Below are positions 13,250 to 21,051 of a DNA stretch of 41,378 nt, one piece after another. The DNA is from Pseudoflavonifractor sp. Marseille-P3106. Lineage in GTDB: Bacteria > Bacillota > Clostridia > Oscillospirales > Oscillospiraceae. The DNA lies in assembly GCA_900169975.1 (NCBI GenBank), contig LT827107.1:1-41378 (forward strand). The letters are read 5' to 3'. Below the pieces are notes generated by a model. It made no database searches. It was not told the DNA's origin and saw nothing but the letters and a program-made list of their open reading frames with translations. The position numbers and the translations under genes were made by a program. The stretch's first letter is position 1. Every line of letters starts with the position of its first letter.

Positions 13250-14683
13250 ATGGCACTGTTTACCGCCGAATCCGGCTGGGCCGGGCGGACTCTGTGTATC
13301 TCCGACAGCGGTCTCACCCTCACCTACGGAGACCTGGACACCTTTGCGGACCGCTTTGCCGCCGGTGTGGGCGAGCGCTCCCTGGGCTTCCTCCTGTGTG
13401 AAAACATTCCCGGCGTTCTGATGGCCTATCTCTCCTGCCTGCGCTGCGGCGCAGTGCCGCTGCTGCTGGCCGCAGACATTGACCCCGCCCTTCTCTCCCA
13501 GCTCGTGGAGACCTACTCCCCCGCCTGGGTCTTCCGCCCTGACGCCCTCCCGGCGGAGACCTCCGCCGCCCTCGGCTCCACCGAACCCCTGCTGGCGGAA
13601 TACGGCTGCACTCTGGAGCGCCGGATCGGCGCAGTCTCTCCTGCGCTCCACCCCGACCTGGCCATCCTCCTCACCACCTCCGGCTCCACGGGAAGCCCCA
13701 AGCTGGTGCGGCAGAGTCGGGCCAACATTGAAGCCAATGCCCGCTCCATTGTGGAGTACCTGGAGCTGAACGAGACTGAGCGCCCCATCACCACCCTTCC
13801 CATGAACTATACCTATGGTCTGTCGGTGATCCAGAGCCACGCCCTTGTGGGCGCAACGATCCTGCTCACCACCCGCGGTGTGCTGGAGGGCGACTTCTGG
13901 CGCTTCTTCCTGAAAGAAGGGGCCACCTCCCTGGCGGGGGTCCCCTATACCTACAAAATGTTCCACCGCCTGCGCCTGCCCACCATGGATTTGCCCACCC
14001 TGCGCTATCTCACCCAGGCGGGAGGCAAGCTCCCCGAGGAGCTCCACGAGACATTTGCCCGCTGGTGTGCCGAGAGCCGACGCCGGTTCTACGTCATGTA
14101 TGGGCAGTGTGAAGCCACTGCCCGTATGGGGTACCTGCCTTACGCCCGCTCTGTGGAAAAACGGGGCAGCATGGGCATTGCCATCCCCGGCGGCTCCTTC
14201 ACTCTGGAGGACGACGACGGCCAAGAGGTACCCGAGGGCGCCGTGGGCGAACTCATCTACCGGGGAGCCAACGTCACTCTGGGATACGCCACCTGCGCCG
14301 CCGACCTGGCCAAGGCCGACGAATGGCACGGTGTGCTCCGCACCGGCGACATGGCCCGCCGGGATGACGACGGCTATTATTACATCGTGGGCCGGAAAAA
14401 GCGCTTCATCAAGATCTTTGGCAACCGGGTGGGACTGGACGAATCCGAACGGCTGCTGGCCGCCCGCTTCCCGGAGGCAGAGTTTGCCTGTACCGGTCGG
14501 GACGATCTCATGACCATCTTCACCGACGGCAGGGACCCCGCCCTCCCTCAGGCCGCCGTGGACTATCTCTCCGGGGTGACCCGGCTCTCCCACACCGCCT
14601 TCTCTGTAACAGTGGTGGATGCCATCCCAAAGAACGATGCGGGAAAGACCCTCTATATCAAGCTCACGCCCAAGGAGGGATAA
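13250..14683 (+). CDS. AMP-dependent acyl-CoA/acyl-ACP ligase
   Basis: A 477-residue ANL-superfamily adenylating enzyme. Core motifs in order: TSGSTGSPK (143-151, ATP phosphate loop), YGQCEAT (284-290), RTGD (364-367), hinge GRKKRFIK (381-388) and catalytic Lys466 in PKNDAGKTLY. It activates a carboxylic acid as acyl-AMP and transfers it to CoA or to a carrier protein; the nearby carrier is the likely acceptor, but this is inferred. ATG 13250 follows AAAAAGGAG by 8 nt; the in-frame GTG 13241 overlaps that site. The 75-nt gap before it is the largest break within the operon's second half. Confidence 0.9.
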   Translation: MALFTAESGWAGRTLCISDSGLTLTYGDLDTFADRFAAGVGERSLGFLLCENIPGVLMAYLSCLRCGAVPLLLAADIDPALLSQLVETYSPAWVFRPDALPAETSAALGSTEPLLAEYGCTLERRIGAVSPALHPDLAILLTTSGSTGSPKLVRQSRANIEANARSIVEYLELNETERPITTLPMNYTYGLSVIQSHALVGATILLTTRGVLEGDFWRFFLKEGATSLAGVPYTYKMFHRLRLPTMDLPTLRYLTQAGGKLPEELHETFARWCAESRRRFYVMYGQCEATARMGYLPYARSVEKRGSMGIAIPGGSFTLEDDDGQEVPEGAVGELIYRGANVTLGYATCAADLAKADEWHGVLRTGDMARRDDDGYYYIVGRKKRFIKIFGNRVGLDESERLLAARFPEAEFACTGRDDLMTIFTDGRDPALPQAAVDYLSGVTRLSHTAFSVTVVDAIPKNDAGKTLYIKLTPKEG

Positions 14684-14684
14684 C

Positions 14685-15812
14685 ATGATCGGCTTTACCC
14701 ACTACTTCCCCACAAAGCTGCTCTTCGGCGAAGGCCAGCTCCGGCGGCTGGGCCGTCAGACGCTCCCCGGCAAGCGCGCCCTGCTGGTAACCACCAAGGG
14801 ACAGTCCCGACGGGGCGATGCCCTGCCGGAAACTCTGGCCCAACTGGAAAAAGCAGGGGTGACCGTCTCGATTTTTGATGCCGTCTCCCCCAACCCTACC
14901 GCCGCCCAGGCCTCCGCCGCCGCAGAGCAGCTCAAGGCCGAAGGCTGTGACTTTCTGGTGGCGCTGGGCGGCGGAAGCTGCATCGACACCGCCAAAGCCG
15001 CGGGACTCCTCGCAGTCAACGGCGGTGTCTGGAGCGACTACGTCGGCGGAAAGAGCTTCCCTGGGCCGGGCCTCCCGGTCGTCGCCATTCCCACCACCGC
15101 CGGCTCCGGCTCCGAGGTCAGCCCTTGGGCTGTGGTCACCGATGAAGCCACCGGGATCAAAGCTGGGCTGGGGCGGCAGGACGGAGCTCCCGTCCTGGCC
15201 GTAGTGGATCCCTCCCTCACCGTCTCTCTCCCGCCCCGGCAGACTGCTTTCCAGGGCTTCGACGCCCTGTTCCACGCCATCGAGACCGTCATCAACCGGG
15301 GCGGCAACCCCATGGCCGAGATGTACGCCCTGAAGGCCGTGGCGCTTCTGGCTCAGGGCCTGCCCCATGCGGTGGCGGACGGAGCCGATCCGGAGGCCCG
15401 GGCTCAGGTCTCTCTCGGAGCCGTCCTGGCGGGCTGTGCCATGCGCTCCTGCTCTGCCCACGCTCTGGAGCATGCGTTGAGCGGACACCACCCTTCCCTT
15501 CCTCACGGAGCCGGTCTGCTGGCTCTGGCCCTGCCCTACTACCAGCACTTCGCCGACTGCCATGCCTGTGACGACGCCTTTGCAAAGCTGGACACCGCCC
15601 TGGATCGCGGCCATTTCCCCAAGGCGCTGGGACGGCTGATGGATCAGTGCGGGATGGGAGCAATCAAGCTCAGCGACTACGGTGTGACCTTGGAGGAACT
15701 CCCCTCACTGGCTGCGGAAGCCCGGCAGACCGCCCCCATCCTCTTCTTCAACGATCCCGTTTCCCTGACGGAGGAGGAGACCGTGGCGATCTTGCAGGCA
15801 GCCTATCGCTGA
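14685..15812 (+). CDS. Iron-containing (group III) alcohol dehydrogenase
   Basis: A 375-residue NAD(P)-dependent enzyme that interconverts aldehydes and alcohols. It has GGGSCIDTAK (95-104), TTAGSGSE (137-144) and the four metal ligands Asp193, His197, His263 and His274 at the usual spacing. It starts 1 nt after the ligase stop codon behind AAGGAGG. In this operon it would reduce the aldehyde made by LuxC to an alcohol, or run in reverse. Ends with a strong terminator at 15830-15875. Confidence 0.92.
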   Translation: MIGFTHYFPTKLLFGEGQLRRLGRQTLPGKRALLVTTKGQSRRGDALPETLAQLEKAGVTVSIFDAVSPNPTAAQASAAAEQLKAEGCDFLVALGGGSCIDTAKAAGLLAVNGGVWSDYVGGKSFPGPGLPVVAIPTTAGSGSEVSPWAVVTDEATGIKAGLGRQDGAPVLAVVDPSLTVSLPPRQTAFQGFDALFHAIETVINRGGNPMAEMYALKAVALLAQGLPHAVADGADPEARAQVSLGAVLAGCAMRSCSAHALEHALSGHHPSLPHGAGLLALALPYYQHFADCHACDDAFAKLDTALDRGHFPKALGRLMDQCGMGAIKLSDYGVTLEELPSLAAEARQTAPILFFNDPVSLTEEETVAILQAAYR

Positions 15813-15829
15813 TCTTCCCTTTCAAGCCG

Positions 15830-15875
15830 CGGCATCCTCACCCTCTTTTAGAGAGAGGATGCCGATTCTTTTCAT
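15830..15875 (+). terminator. Terminator of the acyl-reduction operon
   Basis: CGGCATCCTC (15830-15839) pairs with GAGGATGCCG (15855-15864), with an inner CTC/GAG extension. ATTCTTTTC follows. It defines the 3' end of the seven-gene unit. Confidence 0.75.
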
Positions 15876-15903
15876 CTTATTATTGACATATGCCAATAAT
15901 AAG
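15876..15903. promoter_or_regulatory. 28-bp palindrome over the -35 of the NifX-like gene
   Basis: CTTATTATTG (15876-15885) and CAATAATAAG (15894-15903) are perfect arms around ACATATGC, so the core reads TTGACATATGCCAA, itself nearly symmetrical. It covers the -35 TTGACA (15883-15888). A protein bound here would block RNA polymerase, which makes it a strong operator candidate; which regulator binds is unknown. Confidence 0.6.
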
Positions 15904-15911
15904 ATTAGAAT
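15883..15911 (+). promoter_or_regulatory. Promoter of the NifX-like gene
   Basis: TTGACA (15883-15888), a 17-nt spacer and TAGAAT (15906-15911) form a near-consensus SigA promoter 26 nt before the start codon. It is embedded in the 28-bp palindrome. Confidence 0.75.
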
Positions 15912-15937
15912 AGATTCATAAAAAGGAGGCGCTTTCC

Positions 15938-16342
15938 ATGAAAATTGCGGTAACTTATGAAAATAGCCAGGTGTTCCAGCACTTTGGCCATTGCGGACAG
16001 TTTAAACTGTATAAGATTGAAAACGGGGCGGTCCAGTCGGCGCAGGTCGTGGACACCATGGGCAGCGGCCACGGGGCCCTGGCCGGTTTTCTGGTCGGGC
16101 ACGGCGTGGACACCCTGATCTGCGGCGGGATCGGCGGAGGCGCACGGACGGCTTTGGCCGAGGCCGGTATCCGCCTGTATCCCGGCGTATCCGGAGATGC
16201 CGACGCCGCGGTGACAGCGCTGTTGAGCGATTCCCTGATTTTTGATCCGGATACTGTCTGCGCCCACCACCACGAGGGCGGACACACCTGCAGCGACCAT
16301 GCCTGCCACGAGGATAAGGCAGGCTGTTCCGGAAACCACTGA
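15938..16342 (+). CDS. NifX/NifB-type iron-molybdenum cofactor domain protein
   Basis: A 134-residue protein of the dinitrogenase iron-molybdenum cofactor family. The fold spans residues 1-100 (MKIAVTYENSQVFQHFGHC at the start, GGIGGGARTAL in the middle). The last 28 residues are rich in His and Cys (CAHHHEGGHTC, CSDHACHEDKAGC), a likely metal-binding tail. Members without nitrogenase are common in anaerobes and are thought to handle Fe-S or metal cofactors. A DUF134 regulator gene, a regular companion, is convergent downstream. ATG 15938 follows AAAAAGGAGG. Confidence 0.88.
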   Translation: MKIAVTYENSQVFQHFGHCGQFKLYKIENGAVQSAQVVDTMGSGHGALAGFLVGHGVDTLICGGIGGGARTALAEAGIRLYPGVSGDADAAVTALLSDSLIFDPDTVCAHHHEGGHTCSDHACHEDKAGCSGNH

Positions 16343-16349
16343 TCTCCCA

Positions 16350-16395
16350 AAAAGCCGACGGCGGGAAGTGCATGCACTTCCCGCCGTCGGCTTTT
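16350..16395. terminator. Bidirectional terminator between NifX-like and DUF134 genes
   Basis: A perfect 46-bp palindrome: AAAAGCCGACGGCGGGAAG... mirrored to end in GGCTTTT on both strands. It can stop both convergent transcripts. Confidence 0.85.
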
Positions 16396-16420
16396 GACCG
16401 TTTGTTTGAAACCGGGGCAC

Positions 16421-16765
16421 TCAGATCCCTTCCCCCCGGCGGCAGCATTTCTTTCCCGGGCACTGTCTCCCCTTGGGGCAGATCTGGTACACCCCGCCCT
16501 CTACCCGCAGGCGCTTCCCCTCCACCAGGGCGGCGGCCAGCTTTTTCCGGGCCGCCTCATACATATTTTGGATGGTCGCCCGAGAAACTTCCATTCCCGC
16601 TGCCGCCTCCTCCTGAGACAGCCCCAGATAATCGATCAGTCGGATGGCCTCATACTCGTCCACGCGCAGCTCGATATACTCATCCCCGAGCATCCTGCCG
16701 GCGGGAATGAATTCCCGAAACTCGGGCATCGCGCATACCCGCCTGCATTTCACCGGACGTGCCAT
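16421..16765 (-). CDS. DUF134 family DNA-binding protein
   Basis: A 114-residue probable transcription regulator. The centre contains a sigma-region-4-like helix-turn-helix (LGLSQEEAAAGMEVSRATIQ), and cysteines at both ends (VKCRRVC near the start, CPKGRQCPGKKCC at the end) suggest metal or Fe-S sensing. The family commonly sits with NifX/NifB-like genes, as it does here, so it may bind the palindrome at 15876-15903; this is inference. ATG 16765 (MARPVKC) is chosen because AGGTGG lies 8 nt upstream. Confidence 0.85.
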   Translation of the reverse strand: MARPVKCRRVCAMPEFREFIPAGRMLGDEYIELRVDEYEAIRLIDYLGLSQEEAAAGMEVSRATIQNMYEAARKKLAAALVEGKRLRVEGGVYQICPKGRQCPGKKCCRRGEGI

Positions 16766-16791
16766 CTTCCTCACCACCTGGTTTTTTCTCC

Positions 16792-16820
16792 ATTTTACCC
16801 AGTTTTTCTTCTCAAGTCAA
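16792..16820 (-). promoter_or_regulatory. Promoter of the DUF134 gene
   Basis: TTGACT (16815-16820), a 17-nt spacer and TAAAAT (16792-16797) on the minus strand, about 27 nt before the start codon. It lacks the 28-bp palindrome seen at the NifX-like promoter. Confidence 0.65.
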
Positions 16821-16828
16821 GCATCCCC

Positions 16829-16875
16829 GGACAGCAGAGCGGCAGCCGGGAAATCCCCGGCTGCCGCTCCTGTCC
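16829..16875 (-). terminator. Long hairpin downstream of spoVAC
   Basis: GGACAG(C)AGAGCGGCAGCCGGG pairs with CCCGGCTGCCGCTCCTGTCC across a 4-5-nt loop. There is no clear U tract on either strand, so it may act as a weak terminator or mRNA-stabilising structure after spoVAC. Confidence 0.45.
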
Positions 16876-16887
16876 GCCTTATCGCCT

Positions 16888-17331
16888 TCAGGTCAGGCCG
16901 AAAAGCACCAGGACAATTCCATAGAGTACGCTGGCCACAGTACCGAACACGATGACCGGCCCCGCCACCACAAACATTTTGGAGGCGGTGCCCATAATCA
17001 GCGTCTCGCTTTTGAATTCCAGCGCCGGAGATACCATGGCATTGGCAAAACCCGTAATCGGCACCAGCGTCCCGGCGCCGGCGTGTTTGGCAATGTTGTC
17101 GAAATAACCCAGTCCGGTCAGAAGGGCCGCCAGAAAGATCAGGCTCACCGAAACCGCCGTGGCGGCGTCCTCCTTTTCCAGACCCCATCCCCCGTAAAGG
17201 TTCATGAGCCCCTGTCCCAGTGTGCAGATCAGTCCCCCCACCAGGAACGCCCAGACGTCGTTTTTCCAGCAGGGCGAGGGCTTGGATTTGGAATTGACAT
17301 ACTTGCCGTATTCTTGGTTTGTCATGTCCAT
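16888..17331 (-). CDS. spoVAC: Stage V sporulation protein AC
   Basis: A 147-residue integral membrane protein with about four hydrophobic segments and the conserved TGFANAMVSPALEFKSE stretch. SpoVA proteins form the inner-membrane channel that takes up dipicolinic acid in the forespore and releases it in germination. Partners spoVAD and spoVAE/AEB, usually adjacent, are absent on both sides, so this is an orphan copy here. ATG 17331 lies 8 nt after AGGAGG. A forespore-type promoter is visible upstream (17356-17385). Confidence 0.9.
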   Translation of the reverse strand: MDMTNQEYGKYVNSKSKPSPCWKNDVWAFLVGGLICTLGQGLMNLYGGWGLEKEDAATAVSVSLIFLAALLTGLGYFDNIAKHAGAGTLVPITGFANAMVSPALEFKSETLIMGTASKMFVVAGPVIVFGTVASVLYGIVLVLFGLT

Positions 17332-17355
17332 CCTTCCCACCTCCTTTTCCGAAGT

Positions 17356-17385
17356 AGTTTATCCGGTCCGGCACAAAAAATACAC
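17356..17385 (-). promoter_or_regulatory. Possible SigF/SigG promoter of spoVAC
   Basis: On the minus strand GTGTA (17385-17381), a 16-nt gap and GGATAAACT (17364-17356) resemble the forespore sigma pattern (GYWTA ... GGnnAnAnT) with one mismatch in the -35. spoVA genes are known forespore-expressed genes, which supports the reading. A match this short can arise by chance. Confidence 0.35.
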
Positions 17386-17400
17386 ATGGCTTTTTGACAG

Positions 17401-17434
17401 AAAAACGGAGCCCATCCCCCGGGGACAAACTCCG
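17401..17434 (-). terminator. Terminator downstream of the TrpB-like gene
   Basis: CGGAG (minus, 17434-17430) pairs with CTCCG (17410-17406), with a CCCC/GGGG inner stem, followed by five U (17405-17401). It lies 23 nt after the stop codon of the TrpB-like reading frame. Confidence 0.7.
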
Positions 17435-17457
17435 CTTTTTTGCCTTTCCGGCGGCAT

Positions 17458-18836
17458 TTATCGATTCTGAGGAATGTCCGGCAGCGAGTCAAACCCCTTT
17501 TGCAGCTCCTCGTCGGTGGGCACATGATCGGTCATTCTGCCATCCAGATAGGCCGCATAGGCCGTCATGTCAAAGTATCCGGTCTCGGTCAGACCGAAGA
17601 GGATGGTCTTGGCCTCACCTGTCTCCCTGCACTTGAGGGCCTCGTCCATCGCGCCCTTGATGGCGTGGGCCGACTCCGGGGCGGGCAGAATGGTCTCCAG
17701 CTTGGCAAACTGCACCGCCGCCTCAAATACCTCGGTCTGCTTATCACTCACCGCCTCCATATAACCCTCGTGATAGAGCTTGGAGAGAATGGGGCTCATG
17801 CCGTGGCAGCGAAGGCCCCGGCGTGATTGGCGGAGGGGATGAACCCGGCGCCCAAAGTATACATCCGCGCCATGGGGGTGACTTTTCCCGTGTCGCAGAA
17901 ATCATAGGCGTAACGCCCTCTGGTCAGCGAGGGACAGGAGGCAGGCTCTACGGCCACAAACCGGGCCCCTGTATGCTTTCCCGTGAGCTTATCCCGCATG
18001 AAGGGCGCGATCAGGCCGCCCAGATTGGAGCCGCCGCCCGCGCAGCCCACCACAATGTCAGGGTACTCCCCCAGCTGCTCCATGGTGGTTTCGCTCTCCA
18101 AACCGATGATAGACTGATGGAGCAGCACCTGATTGAGCACCGAGCCCAACACATACCGGCTGTTTGGATGGGACACAGCCGACTCCACCGCCTCGGAAAT
18201 GGCGCAGCCCAGGCTGCCGGTGGTCTCGGGATCCATCGCCAGGATCTTCTTTCCCACCTCGGTGGTCATGGAGGGAGACGGGGTCACCCGGCCGCCAAAG
18301 ACCCGCATCACGTCTTTGCGGAAGGGCTTTTGCTCATAGGAGCACTTGACCATGAACACATCCAGGCCGGGGCCGAAAGAGGAACATACCTCGCTCAGGG
18401 CCGTGCCCCACTGGCCGGCGCCGGTCTCCATGGTGAGCCGGGCGATCCCCTGGGTCCTGGCATAATAGGCCTGGGCCACGGCGGAGTTGAGCTTGTGGGA
18501 GCCGGAGGTGTTGTTGCCCTCAAATTTGTAGTAGAGCTTGGCGGGTGTGCCCAGCGCCCTCTCCAAATGATAGGCCCGGACCAGAGGAGAGGGCCGGTAC
18601 ATCTTGTAGACCTCCCGGATCTCCTCCGGGATCTCCACAAACTCGGTGCTTCCATCCATCTCCTGATGGGCCAGCGCCTCACAGAAAATAGGATAGAGTT
18701 CCTCCTCCTTCACCGGCTGGAGGATACCCGGGTTGAGCATGGGATCCGGCTGCTCCGGCATGGCGGAACGGAGATTGAAATAGTGTGTGGGGATCTGATC
18801 CTCGCTCAGGTACAGGCGATGCGGAATGGTTTTCAT
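17458..18836 (-). pseudogene. TrpB2-like PLP enzyme, interrupted by one missing base
   Basis: The gene encodes a PLP-dependent TrpB-like enzyme of the TrpB2 type, which joins indole and serine to make tryptophan. The reading frame starts at ATG 18836 (MKTIPHRLYL) and contains the PLP lysine in TSGSHKLNSA. It stops early after SANHAGAFAATA, at 17796. The missing C-terminal part (MSPILSKLYHEGYMEAVS onward) continues in the next frame to 17458. Adding one G to the four-G run at 17816-17819 (CCCC on the plus strand) restores HAGGLRCHGMSP, the family pattern, and a protein of about 459 residues. This is a real frameshift or a homopolymer sequencing error. The Trp T-box, promoter and terminator are intact, which favours error or a recent mutation. 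Confidence 0.87.
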
Positions 18837-18883
18837 ATCAAATGCTCCCTTTCTCGTTGAGATGGGTTTGAGAAAAGGGGTGC

Positions 18884-19178
18884 AAAAAAAGCCCCTGTAT
18901 CCCAAACAATTTCTGTTTTGGGACAAAGGACTTGCCTCTGCGGTACCACCCAAATTGACGTCCCGCGACGCCCACTCGTCTCCACACATCCATCGAATGT
19001 GCGCTCCCCTGATAACGGGCGGAGTCCCCGTCTGACTACTCGGTCACCCTTTCGCCCTCGCCCTCGGAAGCCCATTCCCTGCACCGTTTCCTGCCGCGAT
19101 CCCACCGCCCGCGGCTCTCTGAAAGAAAACATCTGTCCGGGTACTCCACTTCGTCATCGGTTTTTCCCTTTGAAATTG
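18884..19178 (-). promoter_or_regulatory. Tryptophan T-box leader
   Basis: The RNA between promoter 19184-19212 and the TrpB-like gene is a T-box riboswitch. The conserved T-box GGGTGGTACCGC lies at 18951-18940, and the stem I region carries the AGAGAG element and the GAGTA motif. A TGG (Trp) codon followed by a purine occurs in GAATGGGC (19074-19072) and is the best specifier. Terminator: CCCAAA(A)CA pairs with TGTTTGGG and GUCCUU with AGGGGC, followed by seven U (18890-18884). Uncharged tRNA-Trp would favour the antiterminator and switch the gene on. Confidence 0.88.
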
Positions 19179-19183
19179 TGCTC

Positions 19184-19212
19184 ATTATAGACCTCCCTCA
19201 TTCCCATGTCGA
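19184..19212 (-). promoter_or_regulatory. Promoter of the T-box/TrpB-like unit
   Basis: TCGACA (19207-19212), a 17-nt spacer and a perfect -10 TATAAT (19184-19189). The transcript would start near 19177, at the 5' edge of the T-box leader. Confidence 0.75.
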
Positions 19213-19268
19213 GAAGATATGAGAAAATTTCCAATTTTTTATTGCTATTTTTTCTCACTATTTCCGTC

Positions 19269-19297
19269 TTGCTTTTGTGGAACAAACGTGCTATTCT
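19269..19297 (+). promoter_or_regulatory. dinB promoter with a possible LexA site
   Basis: TTGCTT (19269-19274), a 17-nt spacer and TATTCT (19292-19297) precede dinB. Inside the spacer, GGAACAAACGTGCT (19279-19292) resembles the Gram-positive SOS box GAAC-N4-GTTC with one mismatch. Control of a translesion polymerase by LexA would be natural, but the match is imperfect. Confidence 0.4.
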
Positions 19298-19322
19298 TTT
19301 GTAAGAAGGGGGTGGGACCGGC

Positions 19323-20525
19323 ATGGAACGGGTCATTTTACATTGCGATCTGAACAGTTTTTACGCTTCGGTGGAGCTGCTGGACCACCCGGAACTAAAG
19401 GATGCCCCCGTGGCGGTTTGCGGCGACCCCGAAAGCCGCCACGGCATCATCCTGGCCAAAAACGAAGGGGCCAAGGCCTTTGGCGTCAAAACCGCCGAGA
19501 CCATCTGGCAGGCCCGGAAAAAGTGCCCGGGCCTGGTCCTTCTCCCCGCCCATCACGAGAAATACCACCGCTATTCCCGCCTGGTCAACGATGTCTATGA
19601 GCGCTATACCGACCTGGTGGAGCCCTTTTCCATCGATGAGAGCTGGCTGGATGTGACGGGGAGCCTCCATCTCTTCCGCACCGACGGAAAGGGGCTGGCC
19701 GATCGTCTGCGGCGGGAGGTCCGGGAAGCGTTGGGGCTGACCATTTCGGTGGGAGTGTCCTTCAACAAGATCTTCGCCAAGATGGGAAGCGATTACAAAA
19801 AGCCGGACGCCACCACCGTCATCACCCGGGAAAATTTTCAGGCGCTGCTGTGGCCCCTCCCGGTGGACGCGCTTATTTTTGTGGGGGCCGCCGCCGCCCG
19901 GACGCTCAGCGGATACGGGATCCGCACCATCGGGGATCTGGCCCGTTTCGACCGCGCAGCCCTCATCACCATTCTGGGCAAGCAGGGGGCCGTGCTCCAT
20001 GACTATGCCGTCGGGACCGAATGTGCTCCCGTAATCCCCGCCGGCGAGCTCCCCCCGCCCAAATCTGTGGGAAACGGTCTCACCTTCCCAAAAAACCTGC
20101 TGGGCTGGGAAGAGCTGGGGGCGGGCGTGGCCCTCCTCTCCGACGAGGTGGCCGCCCGTCTGCGGCGGCTCGACATGAAGTGCGGCACCGTTCAGATCAC
20201 GGTGAGGGACCCGGCCTTTCATGACATCTCCCGCCAAAAGGGGCTGGAGATCCCCACCTATCTGGCCCGGGAGATCACCGGAACCGCCCTGAAGCTGCTG
20301 CGCCAGTCCTGGAATCCCAGATCCCCTGTGCGGGCGCTCACCGTGACGGCCCAGAATCTGCTTCCCGCCGGGGAGGCTGTGGAGCAGCTGGACCTGCTGT
20401 CGCCCCAATCCGCGCCGCGGCGGGAGAAAGTGGAGCGGCTGGAGCGCGCCGTGGATGGGATCCGTGGGAAATACGGAAAGGACGCCATTCTCTCCGCCCG
20501 GCTGAAAAAACCGCCTTCCCCCTGA
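19323..20525 (+). CDS. dinB: DNA polymerase IV (Y-family translesion polymerase)
   Basis: A 400-residue Y-family polymerase that copies damaged DNA without proofreading. The catalytic carboxylates are Asp9 (CDLNSFY) and Asp105/Glu106 (SIDESWLD). The thumb helix-hairpin-helix region lies around YGIRTIGDLARF and the little-finger domain occupies the last ~110 residues. The start ATG 19323 follows AAGAAGGGGGTGGG. No C-terminal QLxLF-type clamp motif is obvious; EQLDLLSP (near residue 360) is the closest candidate. It is convergent with the macro-domain gene, whose stop is only 3 nt away. Confidence 0.93.
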   Translation: MERVILHCDLNSFYASVELLDHPELKDAPVAVCGDPESRHGIILAKNEGAKAFGVKTAETIWQARKKCPGLVLLPAHHEKYHRYSRLVNDVYERYTDLVEPFSIDESWLDVTGSLHLFRTDGKGLADRLRREVREALGLTISVGVSFNKIFAKMGSDYKKPDATTVITRENFQALLWPLPVDALIFVGAAAARTLSGYGIRTIGDLARFDRAALITILGKQGAVLHDYAVGTECAPVIPAGELPPPKSVGNGLTFPKNLLGWEELGAGVALLSDEVAARLRRLDMKCGTVQITVRDPAFHDISRQKGLEIPTYLAREITGTALKLLRQSWNPRSPVRALTVTAQNLLPAGEAVEQLDLLSPQSAPRREKVERLERAVDGIRGKYGKDAILSARLKKPPSP

Positions 20526-20528
20526 GCG

Positions 20529-21035
20529 TCACAGTTCCGTCAGCGCCGCCTGATAGACAGCCCAGTCCGGCTCGGAAAAGCATACCATGGTGACTTCCTC
20601 CACCTGACGGCACTCCGGAAGTCTCTCCCGGAGCGTTTTCAGGGCAATGGCCGCGGCCCGGCGGATGGGAAAATGATAGACCCCTGTACTGATGGAGGGG
20701 AAGGCCACCGTTTTACAGCCGTGTGCTTCCGCCAGCAGGAGGCTGTTCCGGTAGCAGTTTGCCAGCAGCTCCGCCTCGCCGTGCCTCCCACCCCGCCACA
20801 CCGGTCCCGGGGTGTGGATCACATATCGGGCCGGAAGGCGGTAGGCCTTTGTGATCCTTGCCTCCCCGGTGGGGCAGCCCCCCAGGCCGCGGCACTCCTT
20901 CAGCAGTCCCGGCCCCGCGGCGCGGTGAAGGGCCCCGTCCACCCCGCCCCCACCCAGCAGGGTGGTGTTGGCCGCATTGACGATGGCGTCGCAGGGGAAC
21001 TGAGTGATGTCCCCCTGAATAATACGGATCGGCAT
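20529..21035 (-). CDS. Macro-domain protein (ADP-ribose/O-acetyl-ADP-ribose processing)
   Basis: A 168-residue stand-alone macro domain. The ADP-ribose pocket is visible as [19 protein letters not shown] (8-26) and [14 protein letters not shown] (28-41), with STGVYHFP near residue 116. Bacterial members hydrolyse O-acetyl-ADP-ribose or remove ADP-ribose from proteins. ATG 21035 follows GAGGGAGAAGC. It is 16 nt downstream of the DUF3048 lipoprotein gene and is likely co-transcribed with it. Confidence 0.92.
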   Translation of the reverse strand: MPIRIIQGDITQFPCDAIVNAANTTLLGGGGVDGALHRAAGPGLLKECRGLGGCPTGEARITKAYRLPARYVIHTPGPVWRGGRHGEAELLANCYRNSLLLAEAHGCKTVAFPSISTGVYHFPIRRAAAIALKTLRERLPECRQVEEVTMVCFSEPDWAVYQAALTEL

Positions 21036-21051
21036 ACCGCTTCTCCCTCTT

